Assembly: GCF_042219855.1 (NCBI RefSeq)
Contig: NZ_JBHJHP010000001.1
Location: forward strand, 1,116,001 to 1,180,000
DNA length: 64,000 nucleotides
From: JBHJHP01 sp042219855
GTDB lineage: Bacteria; Bacteroidota; Bacteroidia; Bacteroidales; UBA5342
Direction: 5' to 3'
The notes below the pieces were generated by a model. It saw only the letters and a program-made list of their open reading frames with translations. It searched no databases and was not told the origin of the DNA. This document shows positions 1 through 7,737 of this stretch, one piece after another (position 1 is the stretch's first letter; every line of letters begins with the position of its first letter). The position numbers and the translations under genes were made by a program.

Positions 1-1
1 C

Positions 2-1687
2 AATGTGGACGAATGGAATCATGATTTGTACGGCGACTATAACTTTTTTACCAATCAGGGTGCTGTTTGTGATTACTGGCAGGACCGTGTTAATGATGTC
101 AGTGGTGCAGAGAACATTTTCACCCTAGGCATGCGGGGTATTCATGACGGGAAAATGCAGGGTGGCGGTTCGGATTCAGCCCAGGTTAAAATGCTTGAGC
201 AGATTATAGATACCCAACGTCAAATGCTTAAGGATTCAAAGCAGAAAGATATAAAGGATATTCCGCAAACCATCGTATTGTATAAAGAGGTTTTGGACCT
301 CTACAACAAGGGTATGCAAATTCCGGATGATGTCACCATCATGTGGTGCGATGACAACTACGGTTATATCCGACGCCTGAGCAACGACGAAGAGAATAAG
401 CGTTCGGGATCCAGTGGCGTATATTACCATCTGAGTTACTGGGGACGGCCTCATGACTATTTGTGGCTCTCCACCACCCAGCCGGCACTGATCTGGCAGG
501 AAATGAAAAAAGCATACGAGAATGGCGCAGACCGAATCTGGATTGCCAATGTGGGTGACCTGAAACCGGCAGAATACAACATGGAGCTTTTCCTCGATCT
601 TGCCTGGGATGTAAATGCCTATGACAATACCAACCTTCGTGCGCATATGTTACACTGGGCAACACGCGAATTTGGCCAGGAAGCGGCTGAACCTGTCACG
701 GATGTTATGAATGAGTACTACAGGCTGGCCTTCCTGCGCAAGCCGGAGTATATGGGCTGGAGCCAGACAGAGCCCAGCACACCTGTTCATCCTACCGCGT
801 TTAATCCGGAAGAACAGAAACGCCGCCTGAATCAGTATAACGCACTGGTCAAAAAAGTGGATGATATTGCACATCTTATCCCTGAGAACCGTAAAGATGC
901 CTGGTTTCAACTGGTGGAATACCCGGTAAAAGGAGCTGCACTGATGAACCGTAAATTCTTGTTTTACCAGCTTGCAATGGAAAGCGATGTACCGGCCAAA
1001 CGTCAGGCTCTGCTCGAACAAAGCAAAGCCTCTTATGACGCAATTAAATCGTTAACACAGTATTACAATACAGAAATGAGTGGAGGAAAATGGAACCGGA
1101 TGATGGACATGAGCCCCCGTAACCTGAATGTATTTAAAATGCCGGACTGGCCGGAAAGTGAAGTACCAGATGCTTTTAGAGACACAGATACAACACCTCA
1201 ACGCATCTTTATCCAGGCCAGCGACTATGTGAATTACGACAATGAAGACAACTACCGCTGGGAAAGTGTTGCAGGACTCGGCTACAGCAACAGTGCGGTA
1301 ACGCTGATGCCCTTTAAGCATAAAACATTTGATGCAGATATGATGCCGTGGATTGAATACAGCTTTAATGCACCTGTCAAAGGAGAATTTGAACTGCAGA
1401 TCAGATGTCTTCCAACACATTCCAACACCTTTGATCAGAAGCTGAGTGTCCGCGTGGATAATTTGCCGGTTCAGACCTTTGATCTGAATACCTGGGGACG
1501 CAGCAAGGCATGGAAAATAAATACGCTTCGCAACAGTCAGATTGTAACGGTTAAGTCACAGGCCAAACATATCGGACCGCATATCATCAGGCTATGGGTG
1601 AACCAGACCGGTATTATCATTGACCAGCTGGCTGTGGATTTTACGCCGGATCAGCCATTTTATGAAATTCCGTACACGAAAGAATAG
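2..1687 (+). CDS. Xylan alpha-1,2-glucuronidase, GH115 family (5' truncated)
   Basis: The reading frame is open from the first bases of the window, so the gene starts upstream; about 560 C-terminal residues are visible. GH115 enzymes remove (4-O-methyl-)glucuronic acid side chains from xylan, usually in the periplasm or at the cell surface. The visible N-terminal part carries the GH115 core segment with DEWNHDLYGDY and the conserved block LGMRGIHDGKMQGG. A second core stretch includes WIANVGDLKPAEYNMELFLDLAWD. From about residue 400 the sequence becomes a beta-rich module (IFIQASDYVNYD onward) matching the family's C-terminal domain. The length fits loss of about 300 N-terminal residues from a protein of about 850. 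The signal peptide cannot be seen. The family call is firm; exact substrate is inferred from family knowledge. Confidence 0.9.
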   Translation, partial: NVDEWNHDLYGDYNFFTNQGAVCDYWQDRVNDVSGAENIFTLGMRGIHDGKMQGGGSDSAQVKMLEQIIDTQRQMLKDSKQKDIKDIPQTIVLYKEVLDLYNKGMQIPDDVTIMWCDDNYGYIRRLSNDEENKRSGSSGVYYHLSYWGRPHDYLWLSTTQPALIWQEMKKAYENGADRIWIANVGDLKPAEYNMELFLDLAWDVNAYDNTNLRAHMLHWATREFGQEAAEPVTDVMNEYYRLAFLRKPEYMGWSQTEPSTPVHPTAFNPEEQKRRLNQYNALVKKVDDIAHLIPENRKDAWFQLVEYPVKGAALMNRKFLFYQLAMESDVPAKRQALLEQSKASYDAIKSLTQYYNTEMSGGKWNRMMDMSPRNLNVFKMPDWPESEVPDAFRDTDTTPQRIFIQASDYVNYDNEDNYRWESVAGLGYSNSAVTLMPFKHKTFDADMMPWIEYSFNAPVKGEFELQIRCLPTHSNTFDQKLSVRVDNLPVQTFDLNTWGRSKAWKINTLRNSQIVTVKSQAKHIGPHIIRLWVNQTGIIIDQLAVDFTPDQPFYEIPYTKE

Positions 1688-1804
1688 ATGGCTAAAACTA
1701 AATTTCTGTTTTAACTATCAAATATCGTGATTCCTGAGATCGCCGGTAAGCCCTTTCAATGATTCACGGGATTAAGGACACAAATAACCTGTTGAGATAA
1801 CTTT

Positions 1805-1843
1805 ACCACAAAGGACACAAAGTATGACACAAAGGTCATAAAG
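1805..1843. repeat. CACAAAG-type degenerate intergenic repeat
   Basis: The short intergenic stretch after the GH115 gene contains three imperfect reiterations of CACAAAGG/CATAAAG (ACCACAAAGGACACAAAG, then GACACAAAGG). Similar ACCACAAAGGACACAAAG text recurs in intergenic DNA of many Bacteroidota, as I recall. It lies outside any gene; no function is evident. Confidence 0.4.
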
Positions 1844-1918
1844 CATACTTCTCTTATGGCTTCAAAAAAAACCATAAAATGCATGAACAGGGTCTATCCG
1901 TTTGCTTAACTTTAACGA

Positions 1919-2701
1919 TTATTCCTCTTCAATCAGGACAAACCTGTCGCTTGCCAGAGGTGTCCAGTGTGTATCGGGAACCGGATCTTCTGAAAGGTTA
2001 ACGTACAGGTCGAATGATCCTTCAGCTTCCCAGTCCCGGACCATAGCTGACACCTTAAACGTATGCTCACCACTGCCCTGCAATATGATTTTACGGGCAT
2101 CAGAGATCAACACATAACCGGTGATGTTTTCTTTATTATTGAAACCGATCATCAGGGTTCCTGTAGCAAGCGTCGTCAGTTTATATCGCACCGTCACCTC
2201 AAACTCCGTCAATTCGCCGTCTGAGAGGCCATCTGTAGGGGTCACTGAAAGAATATGAATTGCGTCATCTTCATCCATCGCATTTTCTGGCAGGGTTTTA
2301 ATACCGGTTTCCACGCCGTAAGCTGTACCCACGGAATTGGTGGCAAACACGTTTAAATAATACTGTGTACCGGCATCCAGATTATCGATGGTAACATCAA
2401 AAGAATCGCTTCCTGAAGGAAAGGCAGAGCTTACAGCTGAAGCAGGTGTTTTCAGGTCGTCGGTACTCACTGAAGGCTCAGTACTCCAGCACACGCCTCT
2501 TTCCGTTACAGCATCTCCGCCATCATCTGTCACAGTTCCACCGATTACAACCAATGATGATGTAAGCTGCGTCACAGGATTTGTAGTGACTACCGGCAGT
2601 TCTTTCGGTTCTTCTGTATCAGAACAACCGCTTACCATACCGGCAAAAGCTGCCGCAATTGCAAATAAACTCAGGGACGAAAAAAGGGTCTTTTTCATCA
2701 T
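1919..2701 (-). CDS. Lipoprotein with fibronectin-III-like domain
   Basis: A predicted outer-membrane or periplasmic lipoprotein of 260 residues. The N-terminus MMKKTLFSSLSLFAIAAA ends in a lipobox around VSGC (Cys about 26). Residues about 35-140 contain the Bacteroidota motif ERGVCWST...LDAGTQYYLNVFATNSVGTAYG, typical of FnIII-like modules in surface lipoproteins. The C-terminal part (about 145-260) is a second beta-rich region of unknown family. It is monocistronic: the minus strand carries a -7 type promoter box just upstream, and the next gene upstream (SDR) ends 57 bases away. No enzymatic motif is visible, so a binding or structural role is only an inference. Confidence 0.75.
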   Translation of the reverse strand: MMKKTLFSSLSLFAIAAAFAGMVSGCSDTEEPKELPVVTTNPVTQLTSSLVVIGGTVTDDGGDAVTERGVCWSTEPSVSTDDLKTPASAVSSAFPSGSDSFDVTIDNLDAGTQYYLNVFATNSVGTAYGVETGIKTLPENAMDEDDAIHILSVTPTDGLSDGELTEFEVTVRYKLTTLATGTLMIGFNNKENITGYVLISDARKIILQGSGEHTFKVSAMVRDWEAEGSFDLYVNLSEDPVPDTHWTPLASDRFVLIEEE

Positions 2702-2722
2702 ATTTCAGGTTAGTTATTTTGT

Positions 2723-2751
2723 CAAATATACTAAAAATAAAACATCCCAAA
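2723..2751 (-). promoter_or_regulatory. Candidate Bacteroidota promoter of the FnIII-like lipoprotein
   Basis: On the minus strand there is TATATTTG (2730-2723), matching the -7 consensus TAnnTTTG. It is preceded 17 bases upstream by TTTG (2751-2748), a possible -33 element. The spacing is a little shorter than the 20 bases seen at the best promoters in this window. Confidence 0.45.
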
Positions 2752-2758
2752 TACCGCA

Positions 2759-3514
2759 TCAGGTTCTGAGATACGATGCGCCGTTGATGTCCAGGATGGC
2801 ACCGGAGGAGTATTCGGCACCTTCGGAAGCAAAATATACAATGGCATGCGCTACTTCTTCGGGTTGAGCCATCCGTTTAAACGGTGATTCCTCCATCAGG
2901 CGTTCCCTTTCCCTCTCTGTTAAAGTGGTCTTAGCCATATCCGTTTCCGTAAATCCCGGAGCCACAGCAAACACATAAATTTTATGATGAGCCAGGGCTT
3001 TGGCCATCGATTGACTGAAGGCGTTCAATGCAGCTTTGCTGGCTGCATAAGCCGGTTTCGTTGGTTCTCCCCGAAATGCACCACGGGAAGAGACATTGAT
3101 GATCCTTCCTCCACCATGCCGGATCATTTCACGGGATGCCCAGTAAGTTAAACCGGCCGCTGCTTTCAGGTTTACATTCAGTATCTTATCCCAGGCCCGA
3201 TCCCAAGCCTCAAAATCATCTTCCACAGAATGAAATGCTGATACTCCGGCATTATTCACCAGTACATCAATGGTGCCATACGTGTTAATAAAATCCTGAA
3301 CCAACCGTCGGACTTCTTCCCTGTTCGCTATATCGTATTTAAAAGCTTTATGGTTTTTGCCCTTCAGCAGACCCAGAGTCGTATCTGCTGCCTCATCATC
3401 CGAATGATAATTGATACCAACGGTGGCTCCCTTTTCGGCAAACGCCAGGGCTGTTGCCTTTCCTATACCCCGTGAACCTCCGGTTATCAGAATGTATTTG
3501 TTTTCTAAATCCAT
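2759..3514 (-). CDS. SDR-family oxidoreductase (3-oxoacyl-ACP reductase-like)
   Basis: A classical short-chain dehydrogenase/reductase of 251 residues, a normal family length. Visible are the Rossmann dinucleotide motif TGGSRGIGKA (about residues 11-20), the NNAG motif (about 88-91), a serine in INVSSRGAFRG (about 140) and the catalytic Tyr/Lys pair in PAYAASKAAL (about 155-165). It probably uses NAD(P)H to reduce a carbonyl group. FabG-like activity is possible, but SDR paralogues acting on sugars or steroids look alike, so the substrate stays open. It stands alone, facing the same way as the lipoprotein downstream. Confidence 0.85.
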   Translation of the reverse strand: MDLENKYILITGGSRGIGKATALAFAEKGATVGINYHSDDEAADTTLGLLKGKNHKAFKYDIANREEVRRLVQDFINTYGTIDVLVNNAGVSAFHSVEDDFEAWDRAWDKILNVNLKAAAGLTYWASREMIRHGGGRIINVSSRGAFRGEPTKPAYAASKAALNAFSQSMAKALAHHKIYVFAVAPGFTETDMAKTTLTERERERLMEESPFKRMAQPEEVAHAIVYFASEGAEYSSGAILDINGASYLRT

Positions 3515-3604
3515 CTGTTTAAACTTAATTTATTGTTGTTTTAAAAGACATTCATCTCGAATTAAAATAATTATTTCGCTATGCAGACTTAAATATACAA
3601 CAAA

Positions 3605-4000
3605 TCAACGGGATATTTTTTTGCTTAATAAATGACCCAGGATGAATAAAACACCAACAACTACAAACGGAAAAGATATCATCAGAACTATACCGATACT
3701 TATGCCAACAGAGTGGTTCATGCTGTAATTATGGGTATAAATAAATGGTGTAAACACCAAACCAACAACAGTGAAAGCGATACCGCCAACCAGTTGCTTA
3801 CTCCATGCCAGTATAAGTAACAAAGTCAGAATAAACGATGGCACCAGATGTATCATAAAAGCTTTGACCTGTTGCCAAACAGTGAGATCTGGTTCAAATG
3901 CGTCAAAAGCAAACATGCTCACGAATAAAATAGCCAGAATGGATATCACTCGCGGTAGCCGGAATAGTATTTTGTTTTTCTTATTCATCGTCTTGTTCAT
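3605..4000 (-). CDS. Small multi-pass membrane protein, DUF7670-like
   Basis: A 131-residue hydrophobic protein with about four predicted membrane segments (residues about 14-32, 45-65, 70-90, 100-125). The N-terminal LPRVISILAILFVSMFALD-like stretch and LVPSFILTLLLILAW resemble small uncharacterised Bacteroidota membrane proteins. Its start codon lies inside the 3' end of the serine hydrolase gene (20-base overlap), so the two are translationally close and probably co-transcribed. Function is unknown. Confidence 0.65.
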   Translation of the reverse strand: MNKTMNKKNKILFRLPRVISILAILFVSMFAFDAFEPDLTVWQQVKAFMIHLVPSFILTLLLILAWSKQLVGGIAFTVVGLVFTPFIYTHNYSMNHSVGISIGIVLMISFPFVVVGVLFILGHLLSKKISR

Positions 4001-5087
4001 CCGTCAGTTTAGCCTTAAAAACAAGTCTTAGCATCTGATAAATATCATTTGAATGATATACATAGTCCTCTTCTGTATTGACCCGGTGAACCAGGACCAG
4101 TTTTGATTCCGGATATACGGCCAGCATGTGAATGCCAACTCCGGTGTGATAAAAGGCATGTACATCTTTTTCATTTTCGGCTAACCGTAGTTTCCACAGC
4201 ATACCATATCCCAGCTTGTATTCTTTGTTGTATATGGCGCTTGGTTTTATACTGCTTTCAATCCACGATTCCGGTATGATTTGCTGATTGTTCCAGAGGC
4301 CTTTATTCAGGTAGAGCTGACCATACAATGCCAGATCACGGGCTGACATCCGGAAATGATAAGCCGGATACGTTGATTTACTCTTTTCATACTGATAGAA
4401 GCCATCGGTCTGAGGCATTTCCACACCGGTGTCAGATTCACCGTCAATATCTACATATTCGCCTTTATAATCAACCATACCCAATGGTTTGGCTATCTCT
4501 TCATAGAATAAAGTATACAGACTTTTGCCAGTTCGTTGTTCCAGAATGGCGCCCAATGTATTGTAATCCCAGTTATTGTAATAGTAATGCCCGCCGGGTT
4601 TGTACGAATGCCGTTCAGGCAGACTGTTGATCATTCCCTGTGACATGGCGGCTGCCGGATGATACACACCCGATCTTGATTTTAACAGATCAGCCACCCG
4701 GGCACTTAATTCCTGCTCAGATAACTCAGGTTGCACATCCTGTATACCCAGCTCTCTTAAGGTCATGGATGTATCCAGTTTTCCCTGCGCTACAGCAACG
4801 CCAACAAGCGAATTCAGTAAAGTTTTACGCACCGAATGGATCAGATGTTTTTTTGAGGTACTGCCCCAGTCAAAAATCACATCTCCATCCACCAGGATCA
4901 GCATGGATGATGCGCCACTCTGATCCAGAAACTGTTTTAGCGTATCCAGTCTCTCTGATGAAAAACCTTTGGATTCCGGTGAGGAATAGGTCAGGTTACC
5001 GGCTGTCCTACCTGTACAGGCATTCAGAATGACGCATGCTGAAAAAAACAAGAGCAGATATTTAATATAATACGTAAATCCTTGCAT
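3981..5087 (-). CDS. Serine hydrolase of the beta-lactamase/penicillin-binding fold, lipoprotein
   Basis: A 368-residue protein with a lipoprotein signal (LLLFFSACVILNAC, lipobox Cys about 24). The beta-lactamase-type catalytic motifs are recognisable: SVRK (SxxK nucleophile, about residue 85), YNN within YYNNWDYNTLG (YxN, about 170), and a HTG-like third motif in FYHTGVGIH near the C-terminus. Members of this fold act as esterases, D-aminopeptidases or carboxypeptidases, and few are resistance enzymes. The lipid anchor suggests a periplasmic or outer-membrane position. The downstream small membrane protein gene overlaps its end. The substrate cannot be deduced. Confidence 0.82.
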   Translation of the reverse strand: MQGFTYYIKYLLLFFSACVILNACTGRTAGNLTYSSPESKGFSSERLDTLKQFLDQSGASSMLILVDGDVIFDWGSTSKKHLIHSVRKTLLNSLVGVAVAQGKLDTSMTLRELGIQDVQPELSEQELSARVADLLKSRSGVYHPAAAMSQGMINSLPERHSYKPGGHYYYNNWDYNTLGAILEQRTGKSLYTLFYEEIAKPLGMVDYKGEYVDIDGESDTGVEMPQTDGFYQYEKSKSTYPAYHFRMSARDLALYGQLYLNKGLWNNQQIIPESWIESSIKPSAIYNKEYKLGYGMLWKLRLAENEKDVHAFYHTGVGIHMLAVYPESKLVLVHRVNTEEDYVYHSNDIYQMLRLVFKAKLTDEQDDE

Positions 5088-5096
5088 TTTTACGAT

Positions 5097-5711
5097 TCAG
5101 TTATTTGTATTTACATCGATGAAATATTCCTGAGGAATACCTAATTCTGAATTAATAAATCCCTTTCTGTCAAATTCGTCAATTGTTTTACGTGAATCGA
5201 ATGCTGTGTTGTAATTTTCAGACTGACGATAACATTCCCATTCCTTTATTGCTTCCTTTTTTTGATGGAGTAACATTAATAGATTAAGACGGTATAAGTT
5301 AAAGCCAGCTTTTGCCTTATTTTTTCTTTCAAACAAATCCAGTGCATACCTATAATAAAAATCTGCACTATCCTGCTTTCCATCCAGCTCATAAATCATT
5401 CCCCGCATTGTAGAAAAAACTATATAATCCTTGAAGCCGATTTCATTTAAAAACCTCAGGGCATTTTCAAATTCATCATTCCGGCAATATTCCTGAACCA
5501 GCAATTTTTTGGCATCATAATTATTCCATTTATACTTAATTAGGGTTCTAAGCTTTTCTATTCTTTCATTGTGCTTATCAATATTTCCCAAAACAATATC
5601 GTTCTGAATTTGCTCAAAATAACCATAGTAAACTATTGGTACAGCAAGCAGCATAACCACCATAAGTACTATAAAAACTAAACGGAGCTTTTTCCTTTCT
5701 TCCTTTGTCAT
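5097..5711 (-). CDS. Membrane-anchored TPR-like protein of unknown function
   Basis: A 204-residue protein with a basic N-terminus (MTKEERKKLR) followed by one membrane segment (about residues 9-29). The rest is an alpha-helical region with TPR-like character (YDAKKLLVQEYCRNDEFENALRFL; DSADFYYRYALDLFERKNKAKAG). The start overlaps the end of the HNH gene by 4 bases (ATGA), so the two are very likely co-transcribed and translationally coupled. No catalytic motif is present. It may tether or regulate the nuclease partner, but that rests only on gene order. Base composition is AT-richer than flanking genes. Confidence 0.65.
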   Translation of the reverse strand: MTKEERKKLRLVFIVLMVVMLLAVPIVYYGYFEQIQNDIVLGNIDKHNERIEKLRTLIKYKWNNYDAKKLLVQEYCRNDEFENALRFLNEIGFKDYIVFSTMRGMIYELDGKQDSADFYYRYALDLFERKNKAKAGFNLYRLNLLMLLHQKKEAIKEWECYRQSENYNTAFDSRKTIDEFDRKGFINSELGIPQEYFIDVNTNN

Positions 5712-6034
5712 TTTAGCAGAGCTGGATCATTAAATAAAGCCTTTCTTACTACATCAGCAACACTTTGAGCTGATATATTATTGCGTTTACAATAGCTACT
5801 TTTCAACCATTCCTGTAGACTTTTGGTCCCTTTACTTGCATTACATGATATGCAACAGAGGGCAATATTATCAATGCCATTGATTCTTATATCATTAATG
5901 ATATGTTCCCATGATGGTCTGTTTTTATAAATCATCTTGTTATTAGAAAATTTAACACCACAATAAACACATTCCACATCTCTTTGTCTTACAATAAGTT
6001 CAACTTCCTTTGGAATTCCCCATCTATTAGACAT
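5708..6034 (-). CDS. Small HNH endonuclease
   Basis: A 108-residue HNH nuclease. Visible residues are the first zinc knuckle CVYCG (about 19-23), the HNH core SWEHIIND with the catalytic His (about 44), DNIALCCISCNASKG (Asn plus second CxxC, about 55-70) and a short helical tail. These proteins cut DNA with a beta-beta-alpha-metal fold. It lies 22 bases downstream of the Mrr-like nuclease and overlaps the TPR-like gene by 4 bases, so the three form one minus-strand transcription unit. A role in defence is inferred from the neighbourhood; HNH proteins also occur in mobile elements and repair. Confidence 0.85.
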   Translation of the reverse strand: MSNRWGIPKEVELIVRQRDVECVYCGVKFSNNKMIYKNRPSWEHIINDIRINGIDNIALCCISCNASKGTKSLQEWLKSSYCKRNNISAQSVADVVRKALFNDPALLK

Positions 6035-6055
6035 TCCTAATAATTTTAAGTTAAA

Positions 6056-6952
6056 TCATTCTCCTTCAAAAAAATCATTATCAATTTCTTTAATTTCGTA
6101 AACAGTTTTTACCTGAACTCCAACATTATACTGATGCATTAAATCAACCAGCTTTGCTCCATCAATTAAAATTATCGAATGATGTGCTTCATGTGCTTTT
6201 TTAACTGCCGAATCATCAAATGTTGAAGTTGTGATAAATACTCCTTTGCTGGTATCACCACTCATTGCACCAATGAAATTTCGAATGTCTTTTTCGCGCA
6301 CTTTAGTCTCATTATAGCGCTTTGCCTGAGTATATATTTTTTCCAGCCCAAGTTTATCTTCATTTATAATTCCATCAATTCCACCATCTCCGGATTTTGT
6401 TGTTTCAATAAAATCCCCATATCCCATCTTTTTTAGAAGTATTAAAATTACCTTTTCAAAATAGTAGGGGTCAAGCTCCTTAAGCTTTTCTAATAGTTCT
6501 GTTTTAACCTCAGTTTCTATAGATGAAAATCCTGAATCTATTAAATCCTGAGGTGAAGCATTATCAACCTTTACTTTACCTAATTCTATATCATTATGTT
6601 TTTCACTATTTACAGATTCACGGTAATTAATAAAATCCGGATCATTTTGAAGTTCATATAATGACAATTGCCCTTTTACTAGTATGTTTTTCCCTTTCTC
6701 AGTTATTTGAACAACACCTCTTTTAGGATATGAAACAAACCTAGCCATTTTAAGATATGATTTACCCCATAGGATTCTGTCAAGTAAAACATTTGCACCC
6801 GATGTCGTTTTCTGATTGAGTAATTCCTGAGGTAAATCCGAATAATATAAATCACGAACTTTAGATGCGAGTTCTCGACTTTTTAGAGATTCAACCTTAT
6901 TTAGTGTTTCTAAAATAGGAATGAATGTTTCATGATATTTAGGTAATTCCAT
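6056..6952 (-). CDS. Mrr-like restriction endonuclease (winged helix plus Mrr catalytic domain)
   Basis: About 298 residues when started at the ATG at 6952; an in-frame TTG at 6988 is possible but adds residues outside the domain. Residues about 1-100 look like the Mrr N-terminal winged helix (PKYHETFIPILETL...RGVVQITEKGK). Residues about 165-285 are the PD-(D/E)xK-type Mrr catalytic domain: KKMGYGDFIETTKSGDGGIDG followed by YTQAKRY, giving the D...QxK signature. The family cleaves modified (usually methylated) DNA as a type IV restriction enzyme. No methyltransferase or specificity subunit is nearby, which fits type IV. It heads the HNH/TPR cluster and is preceded by the 22-bp array. Confidence 0.88.
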   Translation of the reverse strand: MELPKYHETFIPILETLNKVESLKSRELASKVRDLYYSDLPQELLNQKTTSGANVLLDRILWGKSYLKMARFVSYPKRGVVQITEKGKNILVKGQLSLYELQNDPDFINYRESVNSEKHNDIELGKVKVDNASPQDLIDSGFSSIETEVKTELLEKLKELDPYYFEKVILILLKKMGYGDFIETTKSGDGGIDGIINEDKLGLEKIYTQAKRYNETKVREKDIRNFIGAMSGDTSKGVFITTSTFDDSAVKKAHEAHHSIILIDGAKLVDLMHQYNVGVQVKTVYEIKEIDNDFFEGE

Positions 6953-7064
6953 TTGATTTTTTATTAGCGAGTGTTTAACATATTCCAAACAGGAATGGAT
7001 TCATTTCATAATAACACTAAAGGTATATATTTCAGGGGATTAATGCAACTAAAATATGACAGGC

Positions 7065-7196
7065 AGAAAAAGTCCGGTCTTTTCATAAAAAATGTCCGGA
7101 CATTTTAATCAAAAAGTCGGGATGTTTTTCAAAAAAGAAAGGTATATTTTGATGAAAATAAAGGTACATTTTAGTCAAAACAAAGGTACTTTTTTT
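7065..7196. repeat. Tandem array of six degenerate 22-bp units
   Basis: Six units in exact 22-base register start at 7065, 7087, 7109, 7131, 7153 and 7175. Each has an A-rich start (often TCAAAA), a core, then TTTT. The core is GTCCGG in units 1 and 2, GTCGGG in unit 3 and AAAGGTA in units 4-6. Unit 2 is centred on a perfect palindrome (AAAATGTCCGGACATTTT, 7089-7106). On the minus strand units 4-6 each read TACCTTT, resembling the -7 promoter box. The array sits 113-244 bases upstream of the Mrr-like start. The flanking 22-base blocks do not match. Units are contiguous without spacers, so this is not a CRISPR array. Confidence 0.8.
7181..7188 (-). promoter_or_regulatory. Possible -7 box for the Mrr/HNH/TPR cluster
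   Basis: The minus strand reads TACCTTTG, matching TAnnTTTG, inside the last 22-bp unit. No well-spaced TTTG -33 element was found, and the 5' leader would be long (about 220 bases to the ATG at 6952). Confidence 0.3.
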
Positions 7197-7290
7197 TAAA
7201 CCCTGAAAATAAATCAAATAACAACCTAGCAAAATATTATATCGAAGTACAGAACCAAAAGAATTTTTATGAGATAAACTGATTCCGTTT

Positions 7291-7434
7291 GACCCCGGCC
7301 GGGGTCACATGTTTGTAGTAGATTCCAGGCTACAAATATTGGACTCCTGTCGGAGTCCTACCGGATTTTGCCAAAGCATTGTAAATCTGCCGTAGGCAAA
7401 CACTTCAGCCAAAGACGTGTCATAACGTAGTCAC
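7291..7434. repeat. Hairpin-rich intergenic element, copy 1
   Basis: A composite element made of successive inverted repeats: GACCCCGGCCGGGGTC (7291-7306, perfect), TTTGTAG...CTACAAA (7312-7318 and 7330-7336), GGACTCC-TGTC-GGAGTCC (7341-7358), and after a variable stretch CATAACGTAGTCAC (7421-7434), which begins a further imperfect hairpin. A second copy follows 290 bases later. It looks like a Bacteroidota REP/MITE-like intergenic repeat; no coding potential. Confidence 0.75.
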
Positions 7435-7580
7435 TTGGTGATTAAACAGGCTTTGTAACTATTCGCCCGGTGACTATAAAAAAATGTCCATCCTTTTTTT
7501 TTAACACTAAAAATTAAGAATATAAAAAGAGTACAAAATAAAGTCAAAATCGATTAAAGATGATGTTATACATGGTGTAT

Positions 7581-7734
7581 GACCCCAGCTGGGGTCACAT
7601 ATTTGTAGCATATTCAAGGCTACAAATATTGGACTCCTATCGGAGTCCTACCGGGTATTACCAAAGCATTGAAAATCTATTGCAGCGAAGACGTTACAAC
7701 AAACGACAGCACCATAACGTAGTCACCCTGTGAC
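7581..7734. repeat. Hairpin-rich intergenic element, copy 2
   Basis: The second copy has the same order: GACCCCAGCTGGGGTC (7581-7596), TTTGTAG...CTACAAA (7602-7608 and 7620-7626), GGACTCC-TATC-GGAGTCC (7631-7648), then CATAACGTAGTCAC (7713-7726) forming GTCAC-CCT-GTGAC (7722-7734). Substitutions between copies preserve pairing: the centre of the first palindrome changes from GGCC to AGCT yet stays symmetric. The element ends against the stop codon of the next minus-strand gene. Confidence 0.75.
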
Positions 7735-7737
7735 TTG

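Noticed and set aside
2388..2867. 159-codon open frame on the plus strand
   Set aside because: It lies antisense across the ends of the lipoprotein and SDR genes, both of which show clear family motifs; its own translation has no domain or signal.
3981..5087. Antibiotic-resistance beta-lactamase
   Set aside because: The fold motifs fit, but the SVRK-type lipoprotein subgroup is common in Bacteroidota and not linked to resistance.
6953..6988. TTG start of the Mrr-like gene
   Set aside because: The ATG at 6952 begins exactly where the winged-helix domain starts; the TTG start remains possible but is not needed.
7065..7196. CRISPR array
   Set aside because: Units are contiguous, only 22 bases long, degenerate, and have no unique spacers; no cas genes are nearby.
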